Positions 8,701 to 16,852 of a stretch of DNA of 38,188 bases are shown here, piece by piece; position 1 is the first letter of the stretch; each line of letters begins with the position of its first letter. Made by a program: the position numbers and the translations under genes. The stretch is from a virus. The stretch is from the IMG/VR virus record IMGVR_UViG_3300002835_000477, positions 1-38,188 of that record. One strand, written 5' to 3'. The notes beneath the pieces were generated by a model. That model saw only the letters and a program-made list of their open reading frames with translations, was not told the DNA's origin and did not search any database.

Positions 8701-10449
8701 ATAACTAATCTAGCGCTTGAGGGAGATGGTATTACAAATGGTATGGCGTTTACCCTGATGCAAATGGGTTGGACAAAATTTACCGAAGGAATGTTAGGAC
8801 GAGCTGGTGTATACGGCGGAGATAGCAATATCGCAAGTCACGGAGAATTCAAAGAAAATAAAGGTAAAGATATTTATGAAGCGCCTTTAAAAATTCTAAA
8901 CACACTGCTTGACAAAAAAGCTCATGCACAAATCGATGATGTTATTGGTGGGGCATGGAGAAATTTCATGAAAAACCCAGTAATGATCTTTATATATGGT
9001 GCAGGGCTTAAGAACATTACTGAAGCAATGGCGCAGTCACTGATTGTTGGTAATAGCTATATTCCTGGTGGATTGGCAAGAGGTAAATTAGAAACTTTGC
9101 TAGAAATTTCTGGATTAAAAGATATTAAACCAACGTATGTGAAATACGCTATAAAAGATGGTGAGCTTATATCTACAAAACTCAATGAAGATGAGTTAAA
9201 CGATGATGAGAAAAAGCTATATGCGTACTTGAGTGAGTATCAAGTAGGACTACTTACTAAAGCAATTGATGAAAAGCTTGGAGATTTGTTTGCAGAGAGC
9301 TTCAAATCAACATTTGGACCGGTTATTGAGTTTAGAAAAGCGCTCCAAACTGTAGAAGAAGTTAACTATACAATCTTTAAAATGAACTTTAACAAAAAAG
9401 TGAAGGATAAACTTGCTGGAAGAGAAACTTCTGTAAAAGGAGTAATGGGTGAACTTACAATTGCAGAGCTAACTGATATTAAGTCAGAGATGCTTTCAGA
9501 AGGTACCTATTACGCTACTGAAGCAGCGATTGAAGGCGGTTTGGTAGATTATTGGAAAACAGAGAATAAGGAAGGTGAGTCCAACCAGATTTCCGTAACA
9601 ATTAACACAAGCACCTTCCAAAGTGGAACAGGGTACTCAAGAAATTATAATCAAGCAATCAAAGAGCTGGTTGCTAACGTTGGAGCAATTGGTGTAACAA
9701 CAGTACATGCTGCGGATGGGTCAGTTATGATAACAGGGCATGTAATGGCTGTATTGAATATCTATGATGCACTGATGATGGGTACAGATTTAACAAAGAA
9801 CACAAAACAACTCCAAAAAATGAATGAGTCGTTCTACGATATTAATATGACACATAGTATGCTTGGAAAAGCCGTTGAAAAAATGGAGTTCATGCTTGGT
9901 AAACGAGAAGGCTTGGAAATGGATCCTGAAATGGCTTCACAAGTACTTGGTGACCTTGAGCGTATACTTGGACCGGTAGAAGAAGGTGAGTCAGTATTAG
10001 ACTTGGTAGGAGATGTGATTCATACCCTACGGAGCATAGACACTGCTAGACGTGACTTGGTTGAGCAAGAATTGGTAGTCAATCAATACGCTGCTGCCGG
10101 AGACATTAAAGGTTATGAAGCTAAAGGTAAGACTACAGAAGAGTTAGTTGATAAACGATACGCAGTATTTGCTGAAGAAGGAGCTGATACTGCTGTGCTA
10201 GAAGGGCTTGAATGGCTAGTAGATAGCGTAAGAGCTGGTATTGTGCAGGAAGTTGCTACGGAGGCTCCTGTTAAGCAAGATGGTGCTAAAATGGCTAAAG
10301 AAATTAGAGCTCTTGCTATTGATCTATTCACAAGTGGAGATAAAGGGCCTAGAAAAATAATGGAGCAAGTTGCTAGCGAAATGACTGGCACTACTATAGG
10401 TAAAACACTATTTAAAGATATGTTTGAGAATTTAAAAGAAGGTTGTTAA
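2740..10449 (+). CDS. Virion-associated single-subunit RNA polymerase (N4 vRNAP-like)
   Basis: This 2569-aa protein has the T7/N4-class RNA polymerase motifs in order: TxxGR at T1833-R1837 followed by NPQ; motif A with Asp1996 (DGITNG); motif B R2074, K2078, Y2086-G2087, with exactly the spacing of T7 R627/K631/Y639-G640; and motif C Tyr2342-Asp2343-Ala. In N4 such an enzyme is packaged, injected and transcribes early genes. Residues 1 to ~1160 form a long N-terminal part with Gly/Ala-rich hydrophobic patches (about 450-470 and 660-680) that may serve membrane passage. A Pro/Lys-rich linker lies at ~1165-1205 and coiled coil at ~1235-1395. The protein stops ~225 residues after motif C, so it lacks the ~1400-residue C-terminal domain of N4 vRNAP. 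SD AGGAAG is 6 nt before the ATG. Confidence 0.9.
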   Translation: MTSDDLLLAGAAIDNLPKSAFTYDDTFAKQMNNVVRTALTPPTTSSQSGYKSSLESAFSAALKEHENFGKTQDQSTKKVDKLVSQEGPKLQVLAGSSKSMLGSLADELTGAFRGMTDAKSWFQGTIQQDKNKLYNKMDPNTRQEFLGKVASARQILKDPASGIFYMPTKDGNVQVSPRDVGILYSGKAQDGNTKMGYVSNYGDGASAVDVVKQNYKHFGKTATEKGKVQMDPTRDPNLMAMYLLKDDAIAVEAALHGNVDALKNRAYLVQPKGMLRGTEVYKGGDATSYLGVSEVGKPANKAMMKMIKDAPKNNKYDPGFLSRAADEIQQTLSGAASGAVGGAVKLVDAAQELATYVPQVAYNKITGKKVDIDLFDDKLKEQIISGTDTIFGYNASADAADQKRVEQGITDAGVKLLDLTTWHKLFTTEDGQDSLLTMAKNPSLIAHGMAEIAGAGGGLGAVTKIGTKVAAQVAGRTFAKSAPAAESAINGALKSTNTKIDDMMIQVQRSSLSPAVKAERLAKLEAMQTPAVRMAHYLKGTTFSNADFANRANEHITAYKENNGGEIDLPKLASILLADRALSIAEIYSAKRVAFGPNALPKEEIARGFMTAVGLTGAEMAKSMGVESLQEGTDAIFNVINTKYGSDKYKDMTIKQLLDAESSAIIGGTLLGAAGGGYMASPRAVGTLLAPAGQYLKEKIALNSAATSDPDMVQKPLGMDGKANMWASVGSPDFSVGTDPKSREVYGETIAEFVIDLVFSPEARVKYGYMGKETDALTGKKNVEDIFRDGTNKIAQVYGLTPEAKQVAEYMLIKKIVNYSKAHNLDVGGNKFTPEQRKEINAQMVEVAKGNRAAELAFVESQKEEIKAMFDSMASNDRAKEFLAKYNMDPVVENSLMAKIATLSEEQYSSLVEAIKDIKVMGSAESGIATKLGAIESALEAMRAEGNRLGSSEGAPPTGPQKRKKTAADVTAEIAKTGFLLDSGEYKKSIPEHAEAIETFVGTGMPLADETKAIEDLQEFVAHRGIEKVLGYSVDEKGTKNLFRLAGIKGRLVDKMYENAQLLDIINAKLATLEDGNALKSVFEAMAEKLWSSQLAHESMLDRANSKDPVVRRSVYHELQKTRGNNLSPEVIDAMLDERTDWDTSRAPTIEDNTPDAMYDAEGNLLVVKETPKKQPKKPKLPVSNVVPAAPVSPVNTTPAFKTSDEGQSEYKLAKEGAEPEYEEPTLPTQAEINDSTDSEAVKKAKRYVIWLENKLSETEALIQSKKSKLPVLFKLQGEYYRAIKEARTKLHAVNIRLAKEEFRANRLDWRSGVELEFKKLLGQVRNTIRSLKGVVTKLYKQIVKLEDAATETMEEIDNLRVQIMELGSIIRKTEQAKVEAIQAVKKAKKQQKIDEAKEVRGPMEEVLGDFVEPNNKLTQSLSAMLGLKQDIGIDAVMDIMPNMLKVKESGKIMVESALRSFKKFAEARTAEGFAQWFPKQKDGDNTNPLRDIKIGGVALENLWEIEPKELTDPAYKVLKDGVRATVKTAMNLASAVTLKEMIDMRVTTNDLMNDIVDNGFTTLWGEFDDELNIRVGKTAVKKAVRGGKYVPEAVFRANAGRLLLRELELKLSKKLTVQQRPDIEMALGVLVINNILPKRAKDVDTVRRGVVFVKNDKLVYEHIAVKDEDVSKSKSIRVMNLETLSKDYMREVGEMGTVFEFATAREEGDISLTPIAKKKADATIRNSDVPLATPAKNYLDRQGEQSWEFVGLEEYIHAAQNMSTTEDGSDYVEIIKEQLLGSLEELIASTQAMDMESKLAKYKAEELIIERMLQAHALVGDGQKFYLGWDYTLSGRSMMTNKLVNPQASGISRFLVAAEDMMNTIDTKEVTQAELEHIELAIAQAMGIGIDKLKPESALTELRNKYVHIVKGPEGLTLKWGKNERLQGLVNDAEFNLGSVREMNGVLFENTDPSAVSQLHDDSKTLLHVVQAVELLRKIRAGDETIITNLALEGDGITNGMAFTLMQMGWTKFTEGMLGRAGVYGGDSNIASHGEFKENKGKDIYEAPLKILNTLLDKKAHAQIDDVIGGAWRNFMKNPVMIFIYGAGLKNITEAMAQSLIVGNSYIPGGLARGKLETLLEISGLKDIKPTYVKYAIKDGELISTKLNEDELNDDEKKLYAYLSEYQVGLLTKAIDEKLGDLFAESFKSTFGPVIEFRKALQTVEEVNYTIFKMNFNKKVKDKLAGRETSVKGVMGELTIAELTDIKSEMLSEGTYYATEAAIEGGLVDYWKTENKEGESNQISVTINTSTFQSGTGYSRNYNQAIKELVANVGAIGVTTVHAADGSVMITGHVMAVLNIYDALMMGTDLTKNTKQLQKMNESFYDINMTHSMLGKAVEKMEFMLGKREGLEMDPEMASQVLGDLERILGPVEEGESVLDLVGDVIHTLRSIDTARRDLVEQELVVNQYAAAGDIKGYEAKGKTTEELVDKRYAVFAEEGADTAVLEGLEWLVDSVRAGIVQEVATEAPVKQDGAKMAKEIRALAIDLFTSGDKGPRKIMEQVASEMTGTTIGKTLFKDMFENLKEGC

Positions 10450-10452
10450 ATG
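10438..10452 (+). promoter_or_regulatory. Stop-start seam with embedded SD, first of two
   Basis: GAAGG (10438-10442), encoding the final Glu-Gly of the polymerase ORF, sits 7 nt before the ATG of the next gene. The stop TAA (10447-10449) is followed at once by ATG (10450), so both ORFs share one frame. Coupled reinitiation is the simplest reading. The seam is nearly identical to the one at 13072-13086. Confidence 0.75.
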
Positions 10453-13083
10453 GCATGCAGAATACCTGAGTATGTGGATAAATTGATCCTAGCATTGGAA
10501 GCGTACCCTGAGATACAAAAACGTGTCCAAGAAATTAAAGATAATAGCTTTCCAAAAATTATCAAAGATAAATCGTATTCGGCGATGATTGAGGCATTAA
10601 CAAAAGCTGTGGCTCCATACGCAGAGATGATTGTAGGTGGACCTAAAAAAGCAACAAATGATGTGTGGGGAATGCGCGGGCCAAACTCATTCTTTGGAAA
10701 TCCATTTGAACGTACTAATGTTAATACTAAATCCGATGGAGATCTATCGGCTATGTACTATGATTGGTTGGTACGGAATATTGTACCTGCTAGCTACACC
10801 GGGGACTTAACAGCCTTGGAAGAGGCTAGGCAGAAAACATTCCGAGCTATACCACAGATTAGAGCCGTTCTGGATGGTAAGAAAAAGTTATACTATAAAG
10901 GAACTGCTGTAGGGCAACCATTATCCCATGCCCTAGTATTGCTTTATGCGATAAATCAGAATAAAGATAAAATTGGTGCACTAAAGATAGTGCCTCAGAC
11001 TGTTGTAGAGCCTTCAGTAGCCCCAGTAGAATCTATTAATGTGTACTCAAAAGATAAAAATGGGTATGAAGAGTTAAGTAACTTAGCAGTTCGTCCATTT
11101 ACTATGCAAGGTCGCACATTTCAGAGTGTAGAGCATGCCTATCAGTCACTAAAGAGTGGGACTGGACTTGAAGAGGATGTATATAATAAAAATTGGAACA
11201 ACGGTGGATTAGTTGCACGAGGTACTAAAGGTACTAAAACTATAAATAACTGGAATACTAAAACACTTATGCCTGCAATAATGTTGCGTTCATTTGAACA
11301 AAATCCTGAAGCAACCAAGTTATTACTTAGTACAGGAACTGCAGACTTAACTCATAATGTGGCAGATAAAATATGGAAAGATAAATTTCCAGAATTATTG
11401 ATGCAGATTAGAGATAAGTTACAAAAAGAAAGAAGCACTTCTGAAACTCCTGTTAGTATAGTTGAAGTAGAACCTATTCTAGCTACAGGTCCAATTATGG
11501 AAGTATTTGCTGGGGACAATACTAAATTAAAAGTTAGTGATCTAGAGAAGATGCTAGAAGAATACGAAGCCGAGTGGAGCTATGTAATTGACAAATCTTA
11601 TGGAGAAGTAAATGCAGATGGTACTCCATTTAAAAGAAATCGAGATAGAGCGGTAGTTAGTGAGTCTGGAGAATTTTGGCAGCAACTGCTTAAAAATAAG
11701 ATAGAGCTAAACTCATTAAAACGCGTCGTGAAAAAAACATTAACATTTGATTCTAAAAAGGTAACTAAAGTAGAAAAGGAATTGTTACAAAAGCTAATGT
11801 CAATGACAAGAGCTGAAATTGCTGCAATTGCCCAAGAAGCATCGCAAGCAGCTACTAGTAATTATGAAATGGCTCTTGGGGCAGGTGAAACATTTGAGCA
11901 AAATATAACTGAAGAAGAGATTGCTGTAATAGAAGCTAATAACAAAGCATATCTAACGGAAAATCCAGATGTGACAGTAGAAGAAGGGAATATGTTCCAC
12001 TGGAGTGATGGTACGATAACACTTGACAAAGATGCAACAGCCGGAGAACGTGCTGTATACTTGGCCCATGAGATAGCGCATGATAAAACAGCTCGTTGGC
12101 TGGAGTCGAATCAAAAGGATACAGATGTGGTACGACTTGGCAAGATGATGGCTCAAGTACGTAGCAAACTTGATAAGGTAGTGCGTGGTGGAGTAGAAGG
12201 CATAGATGTGTATATGCTTAACGAGCGATTAACTTGGGATAGTAAAAATGGTGAGTTAGGATTGTTGCAAGAAAATGTAGCGGTTCTAATGGCTGAGCCA
12301 GATGTAAAGGTAGAGTTAGAGAAGTTAATTGGAAATGATATGCGTAGTTTGCTACAACGTGTGATTGACAAAATTAAACAAGTATTGTTTGGTGTAGAAG
12401 GTCAAGTCTACGCTGATAAAATTTATGAGCTAGTGAAAGCAATTGAGAAAAAAGCAGAAGGCCCACGATTTAGTCCAAAGTCTAAATCCTTGTTGATAAA
12501 AGTAAAAATCCCTTCTGCTGCTAAAGATATTCCTGCTGGATTTACTCCAAAAGAAGAGACCCACTTAACAGTGTGGGGTTTTCCTGAAGGTAAGCAATTG
12601 CAGAAAATATTTGAAGAGGACCCAAAAAAGGCTGGAATAGTGCAAAAGCTTATAGAGAAAGCAGACTTAAGCTATACAGAGCGTCCTGAAGTATACAAAA
12701 TAGAGCGAGATATAGAAATGTTTAAAGATTGGGCCAATCAAGACTTAGGTAAACATATGGTACATGAAGAGGCTATGATTCAGTTAGTAGATGCTCCTGG
12801 GGTAAATGCCCTAATTGACGCAGTGAACAAAGAGCTAGGAACTAAATTCCCATATCCATACCCACATATAAGCTTTGCTGTAAAGGGTACTAAGTTTGGT
12901 ATAGGTATAGCAAATAAAGAAGCATTTGATGCACTTACTAAAACTGTGATGTCTGATGTTCAAGTAAAAGATCAGATGGTTACGGAAGCCAAAGCTAAAC
13001 AAAACATGGGTACAATTCACCTCAAAGACCGAGAACGTACGGAGAATGAAGCCGTGCAAAAATTGCTCAAAGAAGGCTGTTAA
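10450..13083 (+). CDS. Polyvalent virion-operon protein: DUF4326-like, NADAR-like, HExxH and 2H-phosphoesterase-like modules
   Basis: An 877-aa protein with four recognisable pieces. (1) Residues ~72-170 resemble DUF4326 (FFGNPF motif, then Gly-Lys and a terminal helix), though the usual Cys residues are absent. (2) Residues ~196-325 match the NADAR/YbiA pattern: YSKD, LSNLA, PF, VEHAYQ, then STGTADL and D-x-x-W. NADAR proteins act on ADP-ribose-linked substrates, including ADP-ribosylated guanine. (3) HEIAH at 540-544 is a zinc-metallopeptidase-type HExxH. (4) HLTV at H705/T707 and HISF at H806/S808 form the paired HxT/HxS signature of 2H phosphoesterases, the fold that includes LigT and the anti-CBASS enzyme Acb1. 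Such mosaics are known as polyvalent proteins of phages and conjugative elements. Packaging with the vRNAP is inferred from the operon. Its start is set by the embedded SD of the seam. Confidence 0.8.
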   Translation: MACRIPEYVDKLILALEAYPEIQKRVQEIKDNSFPKIIKDKSYSAMIEALTKAVAPYAEMIVGGPKKATNDVWGMRGPNSFFGNPFERTNVNTKSDGDLSAMYYDWLVRNIVPASYTGDLTALEEARQKTFRAIPQIRAVLDGKKKLYYKGTAVGQPLSHALVLLYAINQNKDKIGALKIVPQTVVEPSVAPVESINVYSKDKNGYEELSNLAVRPFTMQGRTFQSVEHAYQSLKSGTGLEEDVYNKNWNNGGLVARGTKGTKTINNWNTKTLMPAIMLRSFEQNPEATKLLLSTGTADLTHNVADKIWKDKFPELLMQIRDKLQKERSTSETPVSIVEVEPILATGPIMEVFAGDNTKLKVSDLEKMLEEYEAEWSYVIDKSYGEVNADGTPFKRNRDRAVVSESGEFWQQLLKNKIELNSLKRVVKKTLTFDSKKVTKVEKELLQKLMSMTRAEIAAIAQEASQAATSNYEMALGAGETFEQNITEEEIAVIEANNKAYLTENPDVTVEEGNMFHWSDGTITLDKDATAGERAVYLAHEIAHDKTARWLESNQKDTDVVRLGKMMAQVRSKLDKVVRGGVEGIDVYMLNERLTWDSKNGELGLLQENVAVLMAEPDVKVELEKLIGNDMRSLLQRVIDKIKQVLFGVEGQVYADKIYELVKAIEKKAEGPRFSPKSKSLLIKVKIPSAAKDIPAGFTPKEETHLTVWGFPEGKQLQKIFEEDPKKAGIVQKLIEKADLSYTERPEVYKIERDIEMFKDWANQDLGKHMVHEEAMIQLVDAPGVNALIDAVNKELGTKFPYPYPHISFAVKGTKFGIGIANKEAFDALTKTVMSDVQVKDQMVTEAKAKQNMGTIHLKDRERTENEAVQKLLKEGC

Positions 13084-13086
13084 ATG
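13072..13086 (+). promoter_or_regulatory. Stop-start seam with embedded SD, second of two
   Basis: GAAGG (13072-13076) encodes Glu-Gly at the end of the 877-aa ORF and lies 7 nt before the ATG at 13084; TAA occupies 13081-13083. The match to the seam at 10438 covers bases on both sides of the stop and extends past the ATG (Met-x-Cys in both downstream proteins), which is more than an SD alone needs. Confidence 0.75.
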
Positions 13087-16000
13087 GAATGTGCTGCACT
13101 AAATGAATTGATCAAAGATAATGATGATATAAGCTACTTGGACAGAGTAGTTGATCGAGCAAATTACGGTAAACGAATGGCTGAAGCAGAGGGGCGTAAG
13201 CGTAAAACTGGGAAGTATTTTGCGCCATCACAAAGAATTCATTCGTTTATAGACCATAGCCAAAAATTGGTTGGGCAACGATTAATGATCCAAACAATTG
13301 ATGGATACACCGCAAAATTTGTGACAGTGCGTAATGCTTCTGCAGTATCAGAAGATGTTGTGACAATTAATGGTGGAGCATATAAAATTAACCTAAAAGA
13401 TGGTGTAACAACTGATGGATCGCACTATGTAATATTGGAAAAGAAAGTCCTTGGTAGTGCCAAAGAAGGGACAGAATTTAAAGCCAAGCTGAAGGTGAAT
13501 GAAATTAGTGGTACATTGCTGGAAAACATGGATACCCTAATTGCTGATGTGCATGCCTTAGACGGGGATAAATTATCCCCAGAGTTCAAAGATTACTTAG
13601 GAAACATTTTCAAGATGTATGAGGGGGTCCTGCAAGAAGCCGGAAAAGATATTGATCTGAATGTAGAATTCTTCAAAGCGTTGGATGAATCGACTAAAGC
13701 ATTCGGTGATGCTAATCCACAAAATGGCAAGATTCGTCTGATGATAGGTAATACAAGACTTCGTACACATACTGAAATTCTTGCTGAAGAAATGCAACAC
13801 GTACTTATGAAAAATGCGATTAAGAATAATGATGTCTTGGCCTATAAAGCAGATCAGTTCCGTACTGCTATGAAAGCAGAGCTAAACAAAAAGTATGATG
13901 GAGCAGGGTACAAAGTATTCCTTGAGGGGATAGAAACTCCTACACAAACACAAATTGATGAAGCTGTTGGACAGTGGAACTATGCATTCAACAATAAAGA
14001 TTGGCCGATTGATGAGTTCTTAGCACATGCAACAACTAATCAGGCCTTAGTACGTGGACTAATTGGCATCAGTACTACAGAAAAGCTGGAGTTGCTGAGC
14101 CCTATTGAAGAAAAAGGGCGTATGTGGGCAAAACTATGGAATCAATTGGTAGCTTTGGTGAATAAGGCTTATGCTGACATAATGCTTGATGGAAAGAGTG
14201 CACATGAACATGCTGTAAGTATGGTGCACAAGTTACTTGAAGTGGAACATAGAGTGCAGCGATTAGAGGATCGAAGTAGCTATGAAAAACTACTTGATAC
14301 CATTGCTCGTACAGATTCAAAAATTGCAAAGATAACTGAAGAGATTGATGGTGAGTACAAAACATATCAAGAAATGATCGAAAATACAAAACGTGGTAAG
14401 GCTAAACAGATTGTTGCAAAGTTGTGGAATATTAAAGCATTGGCGAAAGCCAGAAGTTTTGCCCTACAAAACAATGTGTTCAGCAGTCTTGCAAAAAATA
14501 TGAAAAACCCGGATATTGCAAAATTCTACGAAATGTTTCGACATAGTAAAGAGTTTGTAGAGAAGGAAGTTGTTGCGATACGCCAGAGGACAGCCAAAAA
14601 CCTGGATGAGGTATATGGATTGGGTAAAGTTCAGAAAGGGGCTAGAGAGGCTGCTAAACGCGTGCTGATAGATGCAGATGCACAAATGCTTGGGGACAGT
14701 GCTGCGATAGCAGAATATTTACGGGATGACGCAAAGATTGAGCGAGAGCTAAATGAGTCAACTGCAGGATTAAGCCCTACGGTGATACTAGATATTGATA
14801 ATACGGCAGAGTTACTAGTTAATAACTACAGTAACTCAGCAAATGTGTATACCAATGCACATCAAATAGCGTTTGAGCGAACAGCAAATTCCACTAAAGA
14901 AACAATAGCTAATATTGACAAAGCTATTACACTACGAGCATTGCAAAAGCTTAGTGCTGAAGAACGAGCCGGAGCACTGCAAGCACTAGAGCAGAACCCA
15001 AAGGGACTTGATGCTGCTATGGAATTAGTTCGTGAGGAACAAGCAATGATCCTTGAAAAAGCATATAAAGGGAACAAGTTATATGTGACAAAAGGTGCAA
15101 AGCAAGAGTACTACACCAAAGACAGAAAACGATACTTGGTGGGCGAAGCAGAGATGAAAGCATTAAGCAAAGCAAAAATACATAACTTGGGTAAAGACCA
15201 AGAGTTAAGTGAAATTGCTGGGCAACCAATATACGTGATGATTGGTGATAGTCTGGATACAAAATATAGTGAAGGACTCCTTAAAGTAGTACAACTATCC
15301 AATGAAGGGGATAGCCTTAAAAGTATGTTGATGAAATTGACAGAATACACGGAGGAAGATGTAGACGTCAGACTCGAGATGTTACGCAAACGCAAAGGTG
15401 GCGCGAAGAGCTCATTGGTCCCAGAACGTAGCGGAATGGGTGAGATATATGACTATAGAATCCGAGTGGCGCATGCTGATAAAACATTGCTGATGGAAAT
15501 GGATAATGACATAATTGCGACTGTTGCGGCAACTGTGGCAAACTTAACACATAAGCAACAAGCTATGTTGAGTAATTATGCATCATTAGCGTATTTGAAA
15601 AGATTCCACCAGATGTATAAAACAGATGCAGAGCACAAGTTTGTGGAAATTGGGCCAAGAAGTGAAGGCAAATTCAAAGAGTATTGGGACATGCTTCCGT
15701 ACTACATAAAATCTGAAATTAACAAGAAAAAAGAACCACTAATGGTTACAGAAACGATGTTAACGGACTTTTTTGGGTATCACGATGCGAGTATAATCAA
15801 TGCACCGTGGATACGAGATAGTAAAAAACGACAACTGGTTGCGAAGAAATTTGAGCAGATTGTAATGGAGTTGTTGCGTAACTGGAAATTACAGATAGTA
15901 GCGTTTACAGGATCAACAGTAGTTGGTAATAATATATCCAATATGTTCATTGCGCTGCAGTACACATCGTTTAAAAATCCGTTGACGTACATGAATAAGT

Positions 16001-16851
16001 ATCGACAAGTTTGGGGTATGATGAATGACTACCAAAAGCTCCGTAGAGAACGTATTGACCTGGATCTGAAACGCAGAGCTGGTGAGAAAGGGTTGGACAG
16101 AAGAATTGCTGCGTTAGACGCTAGTATGCGTGCAAACCCAGTGCATGTGATAGTTGAAGATGGACAGTACAATGTAATATTTGAAGACTTAAATACGTCT
16201 TACTTTGATAAAGAGGGGATTATTGAAGGTAAAATAAATGAGATGCTTAAAAAAGCGGAGGATAAGCGGGGTAGAAATATACTGAAGTCAGTAGTAGATG
16301 TAATTTATTTACGAAAAGATACTGCGATACATGATTCAATTATGAAAGCAACTACGTATTCAGATGCGATTAACAAAATGATAATACTGATGGACGCAAA
16401 GGAGCAAGCAGTAAAGCTAAGAAATAGAGGTGAAAGTAATCAGGTAATTGGGGAGTTGTTGTTTGGTGCAACAGAGAAGGAGATGGAGGTATTTTTCAAG
16501 AGCGGAGATATTCCAAAGAGTTGGTTAAGTCATATGGATGGGTTACATGTAAACTATGGATATTTGGATAATAAGTACATAAAATACGCCAATGATATGG
16601 GGGGATTGGTGTTTACTAAATACTTCTTCAGGATTTTACCTGCTATGGCTAGAATGGTTGCAACGAAAGGTTTGACAGTAGCGATGACTGAAACAGCTCA
16701 AAGTTTGACTGGTATCAATGTAGAAACACCATTAGATCAGTTTTTTGATCCGATCGGAACGTTGTCACATAAAACAAGTCTATGGACTCGACCGGAAAAT
16801 ATATTTGGCACACTGTTTGAAGGTGGCTTGGTGCGAGCAGTAATTGAATAA
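13084..16851 (+). CDS. Giant virion-operon protein, probable detached vRNAP C-terminal domain
   Basis: A 1255-aa protein directly following the polyvalent gene in the same frame. Residues ~229-243 (TEILAEEMQHVLMKN) look like a degenerate metallopeptidase helix in which the first His of HExxH is Glu235. Long Lys/Glu/Ala helices fill the middle (~400-800). The last ~350 residues contain an aromatic-rich, conserved-looking block (near residues 1150-1190: HVNYGYLDNKYIKYANDMGG) that from memory resembles the extreme C-terminus of N4-type vRNAPs; I could not check this. Because the polymerase ORF stops right after its catalytic domain, this protein is the best candidate for the missing C-terminal domain, made as a separate chain. 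It ends in TAA one base before the convergent operon's last stop codon. Confidence 0.7.
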   Translation: MECAALNELIKDNDDISYLDRVVDRANYGKRMAEAEGRKRKTGKYFAPSQRIHSFIDHSQKLVGQRLMIQTIDGYTAKFVTVRNASAVSEDVVTINGGAYKINLKDGVTTDGSHYVILEKKVLGSAKEGTEFKAKLKVNEISGTLLENMDTLIADVHALDGDKLSPEFKDYLGNIFKMYEGVLQEAGKDIDLNVEFFKALDESTKAFGDANPQNGKIRLMIGNTRLRTHTEILAEEMQHVLMKNAIKNNDVLAYKADQFRTAMKAELNKKYDGAGYKVFLEGIETPTQTQIDEAVGQWNYAFNNKDWPIDEFLAHATTNQALVRGLIGISTTEKLELLSPIEEKGRMWAKLWNQLVALVNKAYADIMLDGKSAHEHAVSMVHKLLEVEHRVQRLEDRSSYEKLLDTIARTDSKIAKITEEIDGEYKTYQEMIENTKRGKAKQIVAKLWNIKALAKARSFALQNNVFSSLAKNMKNPDIAKFYEMFRHSKEFVEKEVVAIRQRTAKNLDEVYGLGKVQKGAREAAKRVLIDADAQMLGDSAAIAEYLRDDAKIERELNESTAGLSPTVILDIDNTAELLVNNYSNSANVYTNAHQIAFERTANSTKETIANIDKAITLRALQKLSAEERAGALQALEQNPKGLDAAMELVREEQAMILEKAYKGNKLYVTKGAKQEYYTKDRKRYLVGEAEMKALSKAKIHNLGKDQELSEIAGQPIYVMIGDSLDTKYSEGLLKVVQLSNEGDSLKSMLMKLTEYTEEDVDVRLEMLRKRKGGAKSSLVPERSGMGEIYDYRIRVAHADKTLLMEMDNDIIATVAATVANLTHKQQAMLSNYASLAYLKRFHQMYKTDAEHKFVEIGPRSEGKFKEYWDMLPYYIKSEINKKKEPLMVTETMLTDFFGYHDASIINAPWIRDSKKRQLVAKKFEQIVMELLRNWKLQIVAFTGSTVVGNNISNMFIALQYTSFKNPLTYMNKYRQVWGMMNDYQKLRRERIDLDLKRRAGEKGLDRRIAALDASMRANPVHVIVEDGQYNVIFEDLNTSYFDKEGIIEGKINEMLKKAEDKRGRNILKSVVDVIYLRKDTAIHDSIMKATTYSDAINKMIILMDAKEQAVKLRNRGESNQVIGELLFGATEKEMEVFFKSGDIPKSWLSHMDGLHVNYGYLDNKYIKYANDMGGLVFTKYFFRILPAMARMVATKGLTVAMTETAQSLTGINVETPLDQFFDPIGTLSHKTSLWTRPENIFGTLFEGGLVRAVIE

Positions 16852-16852
16852 G

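Noticed and set aside
10435-13090. Cys residues flanking both seams as intein or thiol-based protein joining signals
   Set aside because: Stop and start codons separate the chains, and the shared Glu-Gly codons are explained by an SD; no protein-splicing motifs were seen.
2740-16851. TAA recoded as a sense codon in this phage
   Set aside because: TAA ends many other genes in tight TAATG overlaps, and TAG and TGA are also used as stops, so the standard code holds; read-through at the two seams stays possible but unproven.
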